Positions 12,232 to 24,873 are shown, counted from the first letter of the stretch. The stretch: 64,000 bases of DNA from Psilocybe azurescens (GCA_023853785.1 JAJIRX010000811.1:310001-374000); one strand, 5' to 3'. The notes: generated by a model from the letters alone, not told the origin. Program-made: numbers and translations.

Positions 12232-14017
12232 TTACATACCACTATCATTCTCGGCCCCATTCAACCACCCCTTCTCCAAAACCCAATTCACTAACTCCCT
12301 ATACGTCTCCACAGGTTCTCGATACTCCAATTCCAACAACCTCTTCCCCTTCTCCGCGTTATATGTATATAGGGGTTTAGTTTCAAGGGAGGGGTTGCCG
12401 CGGATGATGGTGAGTGCGTTAGCGGGGAGCGAGAGTTTGAGGGAGGAGAGGATCAGGTTGCCTACAGTATCATGTAATTAAAGTACAAAGTGCATCGAAA
12501 AAATGGAGATAAGAGGATAAGATTAGACGACAGAAGTGAGTAGACTGTCGAATTTTGATAATATAATCATGACGCACGGGTATCCTGGAAGGTCGTCGGT
12601 CCTAATTACAAAAAGAAACAATCACAATTCACCATCAGCCGGACATCCTTTCTCTTCCTTCTTCATAACGAAGAACGTAGAAAATACGACACGCACCAGC
12701 AGATATAATAATCCTCTCCCCTCCCACATTATCCTTCTGCAACGCCGCCACAAGCGCAGCCGCGCAGTCCACCACGTCTACATACCCAAAACCCAATCCC
12801 AGGATTGCATCGGGCTGTTCTTGGAATATGGATCGGAACCACCAGCCGAGAGAGTCTGGCAAGCCGGATATAGACTTGGTATCGGTAAGTGGTATCTGCC
12901 AAACCAAGATGACAATCGCAACGTCAGCGTTAGATGTCGGTCACGTCCATAGAAAATTTAGGAATTTAGGAGCATTGGATTGAACTCTGAAGAGAGACTT
13001 ACACCGACGACCTGCGCATGCATACCAGGGACACGGTGAGCGTTAGGAGGATGCTTTTAGAGTAATATAATTACCATTGCGGGAAGGAGCGCGACCAAAT
13101 CCCAACCGACCTCCTTCTGATGCTCACGATAAAACTCCCATGCCGCTAAAGAAACAAAGAAAGAAAAGACGGAAAACAAAGGAAAGCCATGTAAGCCATA
13201 TATCAAGCTACATTAAAGACACTCATGCTGACCTTTCTCAGACAAAGCTTTCGAAGCAGAATACTTGGCCAGCATTGGGGCCTTGCTCCCCGTTCGCGCA
13301 CCTCCGCCAGCGAGTCGTCGCACCAGTTGGTCTCGTCGAATGTGACTGGTGCCTCGGACTCGGAGACGTTAAGTCGCCAGATCGCAGCGGTGGATGAGGT
13401 GAGGATGATGCGTTTAACGTTGTGGCTGAATAATTAAAACATCATGTTGGTGATCAATATTTAATGCGAACAATATAATGAGGCATTGTCAGGGAGAAGC
13501 GTACCCGAATTTCAAAGCACTTCGTAGGACACCTAGGGTTCCTTGCACGGCTGGCTTTATGTAGACTTGAATTTCAAGATGTAGAGATCAATTAGATGCT
13601 TCAATATGAAACAGGAGCGACGCACCGTCCGGGCTCTGGTCACCAGTCTCATTGACTCCAGCAGGAGATGCTACGTGCTGAATGGCATCGACATCTCTAA
13701 CTGCATCATCGAATGCACCATCCTGACGAACGTGTTAAGTATTCACGAGGCAGACACCCACGGGCCGGGCTGCCGACATAGTAAGTACGCACCTTCGCGA
13801 TATCTTCAACGACAATCCACTCGAACTTGCTTCCATAGACCTCTCTGAACCGCTCTTCAAGCCGCCTTCCCTTCTCCTCCGAGCGGACGGTACCACGGAC
13901 GGTGTAGCCTTGCTCGAGGAGGGTCTTGACAACATGGAGGGCGATGAAGCCGTTCGCGCCGCTCACAAGGACTCGCACACCGGCAAGAGATGATTGTACT
14001 GGTAAAACAGCGGGCAT
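12232..14017 (-). CDS. Extended SDR, NAD(P)-dependent reductase, copy B (one frameshift)
   Basis: A paralogue of SDR-A. It starts [20 protein letters not shown] at 14017; the cofactor motif is VSGANGFIA. Multi-exon joins give [37 protein letters not shown] and [16 protein letters not shown]. The active-site motif YSASK follows at about 13250-13262. Between VRERGA and YSASK the frame slips at 13277-13284: GCAAGGCCCC needs one more G to read through. Later exons continue in the expected frame ([42 protein letters not shown]) to the C-terminal [11 protein letters not shown] and a stop at 12232. The gene has about nine exons. Substrate unknown. The slip is either a sequence error or an inactivating deletion. 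Confidence 0.75.
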
Positions 14018-14074
14018 TTGTGTATTTGTTGTTTGGGGGGTGATTCACGGGCTCTGAGGTGTCCGATGAGACTG

Positions 14075-14081
14075 TTATAAA
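14075..14081 (-). promoter_or_regulatory. Probable TATA box of SDR-B
   Basis: TTTATAA on the minus strand lies about 58 bases upstream of the ATG at 14017, a usual spacing for fungal promoters with a short leader. Confidence 0.35.
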
Positions 14082-14945
14082 GGATCGATAGGTCGATAAG
14101 AACGGGGGATGTCGTGCAACTGATGTTTAAATATACTCGGGCGTACCGCCCAGGATAAGATCATGAGGATATCACAGTGGTAGCAATCGCAGTTTCTCAA
14201 GCACCTTGGAGTTTCATAGTACAGGTATAACCTGTAATTATCAGTATCTTGTACCGTGGAAGCATGCGAAAAGAATACCAAACGCTGGTCTGATCAGGGT
14301 TCAGGTTCAAAACGCGGTAACAGGAGGGTTTCGAGGCGGGGCTCGTCGGAGTCTATCACAATCATGTGATGTTAATTAGGTGGACACTGCAGGAATGATA
14401 CATAGTAGGACTTCGGTAGAACGCGTCATATTGGGAAACTCCTTACCGTCCGGTTTAAAGTTAGTCGAGGACTTGGAAATCTTCATGTACCACATGGTTC
14501 AGGCATTACTGTCACAGGTGCCCGAGTATCAGAAGTTCGAAACGGCAAACAGGCAAAGCTCAGCCTCGCTCTCGCATGAAATAAAGTAACAATTACGCGC
14601 CTCGTCCCTACTTTCGTTGAGGCGCTCGCAGACGTACTTATTAGTATAGTATAAAAAAGGACTTGTAAAACAGCTCATGGATACATTTACTTCTGCCAAC
14701 CTTTTCTTGAACTGAGATTCTTCAACTGCTCAGCGCACAGCCTTAAAGTCCAGCCTAGTCTTAACTCCAGCCATTTCCGTTTCGGATATTCTGGTGAGAA
14801 TGCGTTCGATCAATAAAATTGATGAGTCAGACATACGAGCACTTTTAGTTTAATTAGAGTTTCCCGACCTGTATTGTTCTATAGTTCTCACTAAATCTCT
14901 ATATCACAATTAAAGAAAGCCTACGTCAACACTTGAGTTAGATCT
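14082..14945. other. Intergenic, no supported gene
   Basis: It lies between the SDR-B promoter and the 3' end of the MFS gene. A 69-codon open frame at 14380-14589 has no recognisable features. The part from 14640 to 14940 is A/T-rich, as expected for an intergenic region. Confidence 0.4.
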
Positions 14946-14989
14946 TCACCCCGTCTTAGCTTTAAGCTGCTTCCACAATGTCATGTACA

Positions 14990-16627
14990 TCACGCCCCCA
15001 GGCCAACAACAGCTAATTGAACCGCAACGTAGTTTACCATGCCTATTTTGACACCAGATCCTCCCAGAATTGCTCCAGCAACACGGCCGGTATAGTTACT
15101 ATACTGGATAGCCATGCTCACCTTCCGGTTCCAAGTATCGGGCAGCTGCTTCGACAGCAAGCTCAAAGTACATGTACTCGCGAGATTGAACCCCAATGCC
15201 ACGAGGAACCAGCAAACGAATAGAGAGCCAAAGTTAACTTTGGAGGTTTTTAAGATGCTGAGCATGATAACGAGCCCTATCGTGCCGAGAGAGGAGCCTA
15301 TGGCGAGGGTGATGCGATCCTGGATACGGCGTGCATACCAGACGTTAAGGAGGAGAAAGGGAACCGAGGCGATCCCGCCGAGGGCAATGAAGATTTCCGG
15401 CGTTGTATGGTGAGTAGCCAAGGGCGTGAGCGGTAAAGACGGGAATGTTGGCTTCCCAGCTTCCGAGCATAAAAAAACACGTCATTGAATAATAGCACAT
15501 GCATACTATCACTCCCCATTGTGGGAGAGTGATTTCGCGCAAAGTTGATTTCGGGATTTGTTCAGTTTGGATCTGGTCGTTTGCTAAGGTCGTTGTTGAT
15601 AATTCGATGGATTGGGCCGATAGACGTTGAGGGGGTACGTCTTGGAATATGAGGTTACTCAGACCCCAGAACATTATCCAGATAATAGCGATAACCCAGC
15701 CAGGGCTGGTAACACCATTGAAGACCTGGTTTGAAAAGCCAACTTTGTACAGTAAACCACCAAAGAATGGCCCAGCAGAGAATCCAAACGCTTGTCCGAT
15801 CACCAACCAACCGGCGAGCGTGGTACGTCGACGTACACCAACGATACGAGGATCGGAACAATACCGTTTGCTGTACATAAAGAGATGAAGCCGCACCCTG
15901 TCACAATGCGGCCGATGAGGATAAGGTATAGGAAGCTCGCCCGGTATGCGAGTGCATACAGAATATTTCCGAGGAACATGGATGCATACGCGAAATTCAA
16001 AGGCATGTTATATTGACCTTCCAAACTTTGATGAGCGACCGTCCACTTGAACGACAATACTGCCATACTATCAGATATGATGCTTACCTCCGTCATACTT
16101 TTGTAACGAAAATCAGGGCAAGTCCAGAAATGAAGGCGGGGATACCAATTGTTAGACCTGAGAAGGTGGCAGACCCTCCAAGATGTTCCGCGTAGACACT
16201 TGCGGAGGAGACGACGATGAAAAAGGAGAGCTACAGTTACAAATTCAATGTTCATATCACCTATGATGATAGCCAAGCATACCTGAAATACCGCATTGCC
16301 TCCAATAATAATGAACAGGGAACTCCAGCTGGGAAGTTTGAATTCTGGATTCTGTGCTGATGTGGCGATATCTACGCCCTCGGATGACGATTCTGCACTT
16401 CGTACAAAGGTATGGTTCCGACTTGTTGTTACAGCGCCTCCTATCCCGGATAACTTGGAGATGTATGTGGATTCGTTTAGAGATTCTTGAAAGATATGTG
16501 TATCGTGGGTGTAGTCGATGACAGTTGATGGAAGGGTGCTTGGAGAGACCATTAAGCTCCCAGAGATCGTATGAAAGAGTTGCAATTGACTGAAGGAACG
16601 TTGGTCGGTGAGTGAGGCCCTTGACAA
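14990..16627 (-). CDS. Major facilitator superfamily transporter (MFSD8/CLN7-like), frame broken three times
   Basis: A membrane transporter with a polar N-terminal leader, then TM1 (SWSSLFIIIGGNAVFQ), an intron, and LSFFIVVSSASVYAEHLGG. The signature loop is GRIVTG, followed after a slip by MYSKRYCSDPRIVGVRRRTTLAGWLV. TM segments follow (GFSAGPFFGGLLYKVGF; GWVIAIIWIMFWGLSNLIF), then a cytosolic loop and TM7 onward (YYSMTCFFMLGSWEANIPVF, FIALGGIASVPFLLLNVWYA, GSLFVCWFLVALGFNLAS). Slips occur near 15878-15888, 15391-15396 and 14991-14996. Past the last, the other frame reads VMYMTLWKQLKAKTG and a stop at 14946, a credible native end. The start at 16627 could instead be the Met at 16552. Substrate not predictable. 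Either a pseudogene or sequence error. Confidence 0.7.
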
Positions 16628-17569
16628 TCCCCATCATTCGAAGGCAACCGAGCAGTGCTGTTGGGCTCTGTTAGGTAGTTGTTCAACGAGGACTGATCCG
16701 CGAGAGTAACGATCTGCTCCATTGTAAACTTGCATACGTTGTCAACGTTTATTCTGAATCAGCTTGTCAACTCACATTGGTGATACATATGTACTCCAAT
16801 ATCTATTCGAGAATATCTATTTTCCCAGTCAAATGTCGGTTAGGTACGGTTTCCCGTGTTGGTGTTGAGTGAAGTTGCAAAATATCCCGTCATCACCGTC
16901 GATTGATGTTTAATTATTTCCACGCATTGATCTATAAATGGTACCTGCTACAATTTCAGCCACTCTGGCTAACCGTTAACGGTGTTCTAGCAGCGACCCC
17001 TGTTTGTCAAAGCGGTCTTTGAGCATGACTTATGTTTAACCGCTATTTATTTTTCTAAAGTTCCTTTCAAGGGAACAATAAATTGCTTTTGTAGTGCAAA
17101 CGGATGAATACTAAAGACATCATTGTGCGGTCTACTGAACAAATAACTTGAGAGTCCACCATGGCAAGGGACATCAGAGCTGTTACCATAGTTTGCTTTT
17201 GAGAGTCTTGGAAGGCCTGTAAGATCATAAATTTGACAGAGGCTCCCGAGTACTATCAACTTCCCTATAACCATGCAAGAACTACTGTGCAATCTGTCAG
17301 AAGTAATGGACTTGGAGGCTGCTGAGATTGGTCTCCTGTTCGGCAACCAGCTTGGTGTGCCGAGGTAAATATTGATACAGATTTCACTAGGCAGGCTGCA
17401 CCAGTCACAGTAAATAACTTTGTCTTGCTGAGGTAAAGCATTACCATGTACATGATCATTGTACATATTCAAGTTGCGGCGTCAGACACAGGCAGGACAG
17501 GGCTAAATCGCCGATGTAAGGGAGCATGGGGGTCTGCCTCTTGCTCTCGCATTGGGGTTATGCAGACGA
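16628..17569. other. Intergenic upstream of the MFS gene
   Basis: Nothing convincing is seen. A 141-codon minus-strand frame at 17047-17472 lacks a recognisable domain. It could be the decayed downstream part of the BTB-like fragment at 17570-17710. Confidence 0.35.
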
Positions 17570-17710
17570 AGCGCTCTCACCCTGGCATGAAAGATTATGT
17601 TTCCGTCGTCAAACCAGAGTCGTTCAACGACTCTCTGAGTTCCACATCCATCTGGGGGAAGCCGCATGTAGCGAATGTGCTCATAGATGATCTGCGAGTT
17701 TTGGAAATGA
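17570..17710 (-). pseudogene. BTB/POZ-like domain fragment
   Basis: Read on the minus strand, one frame gives VVERLWFDDGNIIFHAR followed by a good donor (AGGGTGAGAG). This resembles the start of fungal BTB domains (WFDDGNIILQA). The expected next segment, with the FRVHRSIL-type core, is not found in the next kilobase in a clean frame. It is probably a remnant of a BTB gene, a family that is expanded and often degenerate in Agaricomycetes. The call rests on one short motif. Confidence 0.35.
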
Positions 17711-18805
17711 ATCAGACTAGACGACTATGTATAGATTAGGCGATACGACTGACCTCGCTGAGATAGGTCAAATAATTCGGCTGAAAGCGACTTGGAAAGG
17801 ACGTAGGGATTGGCCTGGTGAAGGAGTTGGCTTGATGCCCATGGCCTTCGATAACCGTCGATGATACATGATATGGGTAGGTTTAGTGCTGCTAGGATGC
17901 TGTGGGCCAAGAGGGAGAGATAATCTCGCATATTAGTGGACGAGTGGGTTATATATTTATAGTGATTCGTTTGAATACCGTGCCATGATAATGAGAGTAA
18001 CGAGAGAAATACGCCATACACAATGAAATGGTCAGTTTGAGTTGTCCAGGCTGTTGGCCATTGGATGAGAATGATCCCCGGACAAAGTCTTCCTATGTGT
18101 CCGCCATGGTACATGTACCACCACCGAGGTGAATGGAAGTGGCAAGAATAGAAGCTGTATTGTCTACCAAGGACATTGGTGAATGACCCTTCATTGATCC
18201 GCAGGAGCTCTCTTCGTCGGTGGTTGGCAAAGATGACAGCTTACAAAGGGCCACGGAGATCGAAAAACTCGGGATATACCTGCTTCATAACCTTTGACTC
18301 TATTAATACGCCCGACTCGGAGCAGACTCGACCTACTAGTGAGATTCCAGAAAGTCTAGAGTCAGATGCTCAATCTTTTTCTCATGTACATAATTGAAGT
18401 CGTTTGGGCCAGGAATAGGCATGGGCGCTGGGCGCGTTGGCGTTAACATAAGCAATACTGCCGCTCGGTACATCTTGTTAGTAACCATGCATCTTATGGC
18501 AATGTCATCAAGAATATGGATGCAATTCTCACTGACTCCTATTGAGCTTGGGAGTCAATTATATGAGAAACAGCGTATCGGTACTCCTTATATGATTACG
18601 CACAATTTTTCAAAAGAGCGACTTCCGAACTCTCCTACTTAAGGTATTCTGAGCCTTTACTACCAATGAATACTCTACTGAAAGCCTGGCGTCACCAGGC
18701 TCACCGAGAGTCACGCGGAGAATGACAGAACCACGATATATCGATAGAACGACTGAATGGGTTACAAGTGTGTACGGTGCATAGTGTAAAGAGAAGTCCG
18801 AAGGG
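17711..18805. other. Intergenic, no supported gene
   Basis: A 129-codon minus-strand frame (17725-18114) with some hydrophobic stretches overlaps the upstream side of the BTB-like scrap, and may be its decayed first exon or noncoding. Otherwise only short random frames are present. Confidence 0.35.
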
Positions 18806-20322
18806 TTAGGGATCGCGGTCACGTGTACGTAAATGTAGAAGATAAGATAACGTGGAAAAGGGCTGTAGTAAGACTGGGGCGCCAGGCTTACGTCTACGTA
18901 TACATTCGTATGGAACCATAAATAAGAGCTCGACACGCGCATAACTGAGCCGTCTGTTTTTGTGAGGGTATACACTAATCATCCATGAGCCTATGTTACA
19001 ACGTTGAAGTGTTCGGCATGAGTCACACCATCCTGAGCGGACTCCTATACCGCTGATCTGAAGTCCCGTATCTCTCGTTCCCCAATTCGTCGACCCAGAA
19101 GGACTCTCCGAACTGGGAAGCTCTGGTAACCCCGGCGTAGAACCTCCACCAAGGTCTTCCACAACCATTTCTGACTGCATGCTCTTGTCAGTGGTTGCCA
19201 TATGTTTTAGGTCTTGTGCTGCATTGCTGATGATTGTGGCGGGACTCTCTTGATACCGTCCGAGCTTTGTGTTCCTGTACACTCGACATGCGAGGACGTT
19301 CATCAGCATGAGATTCGGATTTCCCAACATCCCGCGGTACACGAGGGGTATTGTGTCCATGTAGAGTACAACAGTTGTGATGATACCAAAGCCTATAGTG
19401 ATTCTAAAGGACTGAGAATTTAGACATCTGGTTAAATCTTTCGATGGCTGAGCGACCCACATACAGATAGTACACCTGCCCGTCCTTGAGAAAAGCCCTT
19501 GAAAAGGCTGGGAGGCTCCTGCCTAATATCATATTCTTTAGAACATCGATGAAACTCCTCTTTTCTCCAAAAGAGATCCCCATTAAACGCCATGAAATTG
19601 CGAAGAAGATAAGGGTGTCGTGAACAATAACTGTAGCAGCACCAAATGAAACATATTGCTTTATACTCCCATCTATGCAATAGTTTGTGGACCCAATATT
19701 CTCAGCAGAGGTCCCGAATATGACCATTGAGCTTGCACCAAGCACACATAGCCATAAAAGGAGGAAGAAGGCAATCACCACTCTGTTTTCCCTGTATACA
19801 GCGCGTAGTCGAAAGAAAAAGAGAAGTGAAGTCGAAGGAATGGTGATGGCTGTAAGATACGACACAATTTTCCAGGTCCTTTCACAGTTTCCCAAGGGTA
19901 GTGCTACAAGAAGCTTCAATGTTAGATACTCCCTTGCATGATAGTAAGAAAAGTTGTACTCTGAAAGAGTGCTTGCATAATGAACGATATCAAATGCGAC
20001 AGTCTGCTTAAAGCCTAAGTCCACGCGTCGTCGTCAGGCAACTGGGACTTACCGGGAGATGTAGTAAACAATGGCGGGGAAGTTGATCTTATATCGGGTT
20101 AAGAGGGTATACTCATCCCGCATGTTGTTCAAGATATCCCAGAGCATAATCTTGACTACTGGTCAGAATTTTTGTCAGAGTTTTGAAGCTTTAGCAGCTC
20201 ACAGACAAGGTACCGACAGTGACGTAAGAAGAGACAGTGATCGAGAAAGCTAAAGAAGCAGGAAAGAACGACATTGGCGTAAAGGGGTTCGGGAGTTGGG
20301 CCTCGGTTGTATTGGACGACAT
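18806..20322 (-). CDS. DUF6533 multi-pass membrane protein, copy 1
   Basis: A member of a large Agaricomycete-specific family of about seven-helix membrane proteins of unknown function. It starts MSSNTTEAQLPNPFTPMSFF at 20322. A hydrophobic first helix (SLAFSITVSSYVTVGTL) and the DUF6533 hallmark MLWDILNNMRDEYTLL follow after an intron near 20150-20210. Later exons give VALPLGNCERTW, AITIPSTSLLFFFRLRAVY, a Cys-containing loop (GSTNYCI), ISWRLMG and the conserved FLKDGQVYYL, then a final helix (FGIITTVVLYMDTIPLVYRG) and NVLACRVYRNTKLGRY. The C-terminal tail is long and polar. The open frame ends at 18806, but the tail could end earlier by splicing. No frameshift was found. Paralogues lie at 23530 and 31541. 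Confidence 0.75.
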
Positions 20323-21419
20323 GGTCCAATATCGATAGGAAGGGGAAGGATAAATGGAGGGGTATGATGGAGGGCAACTTTATATGATACTTCTAGCCGC
20401 TGATGATGATGGGCATAAACCATCCGAGAATCAAGTACCTCAGTTGCACTCAGTGATTGAATCCACCATCCACCAAAGATAGTTCAGTTCCAAGATTTAC
20501 GGTCTTGAACATCAGAACATCAGCTATAGTGCCATGGTCCTAGGTTCAAATGAAGAATTGGTCGACGTTGAAAGAAGTCGAGACAGTAAGGCTGCTGGTG
20601 GAACAGACATGCCGGGATAACCATGTGGTCATAAGCATTTCACTGACTCATACGTATAGCTGGCATCTGTACCGAGTCTTAAACGCTACAACTTACAGCT
20701 GCACTCGTCAACTATGATACGGTGTTGATCTTTCTTTCTCCTGTTGAAGAGAGAACACATAAATGTCCTAATTATGTAGTTGCATCTTGTTCGTTGTAAA
20801 GCGGGCTACAGTGTGACGATCCGGTACTTTCCTTACCTGCTGATTATTCTTCTTTTTATCTTATCTCTTTATTTTGACTTCATTCCATTCCGTCGACTGA
20901 TACATGGGCTCATTCCTTTCATTCTCTGTTCCTATTCACATTGTTCCTTCTACCTGAAAGCATTCCTTGCTCCAATTCCACATGAACACTTAATTTACCT
21001 TCTTTTATCTGGACCCTTTTTACATAGACTTATGACACTATCCTACAGTTTAAATACAGGCATGTTCTAGCGACAATCCCCCAGTGAATACCTAGCATTT
21101 AAACCTGTCATTTCAGTGCTTAAACCTCACTACCACATATATTCCGTGTGTCAGTACGAAGCTATCGATACTACCGTAGTCACGATAGTCACTACTGTCA
21201 CAGCTGGATTTGAACCAGATCGTGGGAAGTTTATACTTCTGAAAGAAGAGCCGAGAAGCCGTGTATTTTGCCCTGTTACTTTTTAAAGCTGGTGTGATGG
21301 TTCCACGTCGTGTGCACCGCGCGACACGACGAGCAACATTTCTTCTGAGAACGCCATTCCTCTCATAAACCGGGACATAAACGCCCAAATATCCATACTA
21401 GAGCTGACTAGCGCCCTTA
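20323..21419. other. Intergenic, divergent promoters of DUF6533-1 and YIF1
   Basis: The two flanking genes are transcribed away from this stretch. A 96-codon hydrophobic frame at 20780-21070 is T-rich noncoding-like sequence with no homology that I recognise. No clear promoter element can be singled out. Confidence 0.4.
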
Positions 21420-22894
21420 ATGTCCCAATTCAACTCTCATTCACCACCGCCTTTACGACACCCTGTTCCTACCCACCCAGCGTATATCCCTGAGCCACCT
21501 TCGACACCAGCTTCACCGCAAGGTTACCAACGCTTTTCTTCTTCTCCTGGACCTGGACAACAACAACAGCAGCAGCAGCAACCTAATATTCAAGCGTATC
21601 CAACCCGCGTTCCAGCGTACACATCACCGTTTCAACATTCACAACCGCCTATACCGCCACAATATCAGACCGGAATGAACATGCATCATATGCAACAGCC
21701 ATCTCAGCAACAACAGCAACAGCAACCGCTACAGTCACAACAGCATGCGCATATGCAGGGACCTGATTATACGGCGTGGGGCTTGGATGGTGCGACAGCT
21801 CAACTTGGAATGCAATTGGGACAAAGCGCCGTGGCTGCTGGTCAAGATTATGTGCAACGAAATGTGCGTTCGCTTCACTTGGACGATGTGTTTTTAATAA
21901 ACCAAGCAACATTGTAGTTTGGGACGATTATTCCCTCTTATCATATAAAACATTATTTTAATGTCTCCAATTCATATGTCATCAAAAAGTTGCGCTTGCT
22001 TCTGTTTCCCTGGATGCACAAAACATATTTCCGTCGACCCCGTGCGCAAGGAGAGTGGCTTCCGCCCCGAGATGATATCAACAGTCCAGATTTATATATC
22101 CCTGGTGAGTTCGGATCTTCTATCATAAAGTCCCGGAACATGATGGATTCTCCTCGCACCGCGCAATTGCGGTGTAACCTGGGTCATTGGAACAATCTCT
22201 CTCATCTGCTACCCAGTACTTGTTCGTATTGTTATCTTTGAAATTTAACACTATGTTTATCGACAGTAATGGCCGTGTTCACTTACATCCTCTTAACGAC
22301 TTTGAATTCCGGAATCAACTCCAAGTTCTCGCCTCTGGTGAGTGTAGAAATATCTTTATCTCAATCACCGCCTCACGCCGGCATTAGGTTTTAGGCGAAT
22401 CTGCCTCGCGTGCTACCGCCGTTGTCCTCCTCGATTTCTGTTTCGTTAGACTTGGCTGCTACATTCTCAACATTCAAGGATCATCACAAGTTATGGACTT
22501 GATTGCCTATGGAGGTTACAAGTTCGTCGGGTACGTGATTAAATCCCGTCGGACACTCCACGCATAACTGAAAATGACCGATCAGTGTGATCTTCACCCT
22601 TGCTGCTGGATTTCTTGGACTCAAGGGTCCCCTATGGACCGTCATATTCCTGTACGCCTTTGCAGGATATGCATTCTTCTTGGTATTGCCTCTCTCTTTC
22701 TCCAGCGATCCTCATTCTAATCTGTATCCCAGCTCCGCTCATTACGAGCCGTCATCCTCCCTGATCCGGCCAGTGTCCCTGCCACACACGCCACTGCGAC
22801 AGTCACCCAGGCACAGCGTCGTCGCCGGATCATTTTCCTCCTCTTCGAGGCCCTATTGCAGATCCTGTATATGGGCTGGCTCGTTCGTATCTGA
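21420..22894 (+). CDS. yif1: Yif1-type ER-Golgi membrane protein
   Basis: Yif1 partners Yip1 in COPII vesicle budding and fusion between ER and Golgi. The N-terminal 110 residues are cytosolic and Pro/Gln-rich, with two poly-Gln tracts coded by CAA/CAG at 21556-21585 and 21710-21730. The family signature WGLDGATAQLGMQLGQSAVA and AGQDYVQRN precedes intron 1. Further exons give FNVSNSYVIKKLRLLLFPW, PPRDDINSPDLYIP, five hydrophobic segments (MAVFTYILL; AVVLLDFCFVRLGCYIL; GVIFTLAAGFLGL; VIFLYAFAGYAFFL; IIFLLFEALLQILYMGWLV) and a stop at 22894. There are about six exons, all in phase with no slips. It is a housekeeping gene, probably single copy. Confidence 0.92.
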
Positions 22895-23529
22895 GTTCTT
22901 AGTTCGACGGATAAAAATACTCCTCCACATGGAACGTCTGATTATTTATCACTTCGGGCGCTAAAATTGATGTGGCTGGTTGATCATGGCATGGGCGCAG
23001 TGGGAGCACCAAGACACTCTAATTAACTTAGTCAATGGGAATATATTTGTGAGTCTCGACTAGCATCTCGACCTATAAATTTTGGCGACGACTCGAGGGT
23101 TCAAAATCACGACCTTTCTTCACCCTTTTTCGCTAAATGTCTGGTCTGGTCACGGTGTCTTGTGATTAATCTCAACGAACTGTTTCAATGAGTCTGTGGC
23201 CCTCAACAGGAGAATATTCTTTATTTGGTCTACGTCTCCCCAAGACTGCTCCTTGGTCGACCAATGTCTCAATTCTTTCTTCAAAGTTCTTGGTGCCTGC
23301 TCTGTGAGCATTGAAACTTCGAATTCAATGCACTCCATTCTAGAACACGAGTGGTGGAGTGTGAGCTGTGAGATCGCCGCATACTCGTCAGTCTCCACCC
23401 CGATGCTCTGTCTTGCTTTTGTTTTCTTCGGGTACCATGGCACCACATATCGGAGATGCTGAAGCTTCAGAATTCTTCATTCACCGGTGTTATAGCTATG
23501 CACTAGCAGTCAAGCTACATCCAACGACG
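22895..23529. other. Intergenic, convergent 3' ends
   Basis: It lies between YIF1 (+) and DUF6533-2 (-). Overlapping frames of 98 (minus, 23150-23446) and 88 codons (plus, 23196-23462) mirror one another, and neither shows a recognisable domain. I do not call a gene. Confidence 0.4.
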
Positions 23530-24873
23530 TTAGCATGTTGATTTCTCTGACATGCCTTCAGACATCGTACGAGTATTAGAACTTGCAGTTGTGGTTCTCC
23601 CAGACACCCCCGTACTAAACATGACTTCCCTCCTCGAATCTTCAGGTTCTGAGGTACAGTCTGTTCTAGAGGACGGAAGTGTCGTTTTGTGGCCAAAGTT
23701 GAGGGCGCTTATAGGGTCGACCGTCGAGTTCTCTCTGTAGACGCCGTCTTTTGTTTTTCGATAGACGCGACATGCCATGACGTTCATCACCGTGAAGTGT
23801 GGTAGCGGAAGGAGAGACCTGTATATTACAGGTAGCGAGCGATTGAAGAAGATGATCACTATGGCCAGGTTGAATCCGACGGAGCTTCTGACAAAGTAGA
23901 GAAAGGACGTCGAACCCGCGATTGAAAATCACAATTGTGTACTAGAGAACTCACAAATAATAGACTTGACCATCTTTTAATAACGCCTTGGAGAAATTGG
24001 AGAGGTTCTTTCCAAAGACTATGACTTTCACGGCTTCCTTGAAGCTCAGGTCATGCGGAAGCGAGATACACATTAGCCGCCAGGATATAGCAATGAAGAT
24101 CGTACTGTCGTAGATGAGTGGGATGATGGTGGCCGGCGCAGCAGAGTCTTCGAGGCTTGTGCTTATGCAGTAATTTGTCGGTCCGATGTGGGCTCCAGAT
24201 ACACTTTTTACAAGTGGTACGCATCCTCCAAAGATAGAGAGCCATATGATGAAGAATGCTACTGAGACGTATTTGTTGCCGTACAAGGCACACACGCGGA
24301 AGTAGAATAGGAGAGATGTAGATGGAAGGGCAACCAGGAATATTGCGGGCGGTAGTTTGGAGTGCTCCTCACAGTTTCCAATGGGCGCCGCTATTACATA
24401 TGAAAACAATTATCTTACTCAGAGATTTTGATAGAATAACATCAAACTCACTTGAATATATTGTGGCGACGAGGAGATACAGAAGAGTGGTCACCCTATT
24501 TCAAGTAGCTGTTAGCGACCGATGTTCTATGTATTTTAGCCCGCCCTTAGAAGATGCTTCAATGTCACCTCGATGTCCAATATGAATATGCAATCGCAAG
24601 CATCCTCAGGCGATGCTTTCTCAAAAGTTTGCAGTCGGTCTTGAGATTGTTTATAACATTCCAGAGCTGAACCTGAACGATAACAGCCATGAGTGTTGAT
24701 CCAATAACAACTCCAGAGGCCCAGGCCCCTGAGCAAATTACACGCGACTTACAACCAATGCACTGACGAGAACATATGAAGCAATCGACAAATCATGGGG
24801 ATAGAGAGGATGGAAAGTAAAGGTGAGGGTTAGATGTGTCGAGAGGTGGGCTATCAGGTCCTGCGCTGCTCAT
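23530..24873 (-). CDS. DUF6533 multi-pass membrane protein, copy 2
   Basis: It is closely related to copy 3 at 31541. The likely start is MSSAGPDSPPLDTSNPHLYF at 24873. The first helix SIASYVLVSALV and the hallmark VQLWNVINNLKTD follow. To join the start to that helix, the run of four C (minus strand) at 24797-24800 must be three, so an extra base is suspected. Later exons read smoothly: LVATIYSSAPIGNCEEHSKL, LVALPSTSLLFYFRVCALYG, IGPTNYCIST, ISWRLMCISLPHDLSFKEAV, FGKNLSNFSKALLKDGQVYYL. The last exon carries FFNRSLPVIYRSLL and VMNVMACRVYRKTKDGVY, with a Ser/Thr-rich tail to 23530. Function unknown; predicted plasma or internal membrane. Confidence 0.75.

Noticed and set aside
4287..16627. Possible secondary-metabolite cluster (two SDRs, MFS transporter, ferric reductase; further P450s and a prenyl synthase downstream)
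   Set aside because: No core enzyme (PKS, NRPS, terpene cyclase, DMATS) is visible anywhere, and the prenyl synthase looks like mitochondrial COQ1. The families are common and scattered on both strands.
20780..21070. Hydrophobic 96-codon plus-strand frame
   Set aside because: T-rich noncoding sequence upstream of YIF1; hydrophobicity follows from T-rich codons.
23150..23462. Mirror-image 88- and 98-codon frames
   Set aside because: They overlap on opposite strands with no domain or exon partners; cannot be supported as a gene.
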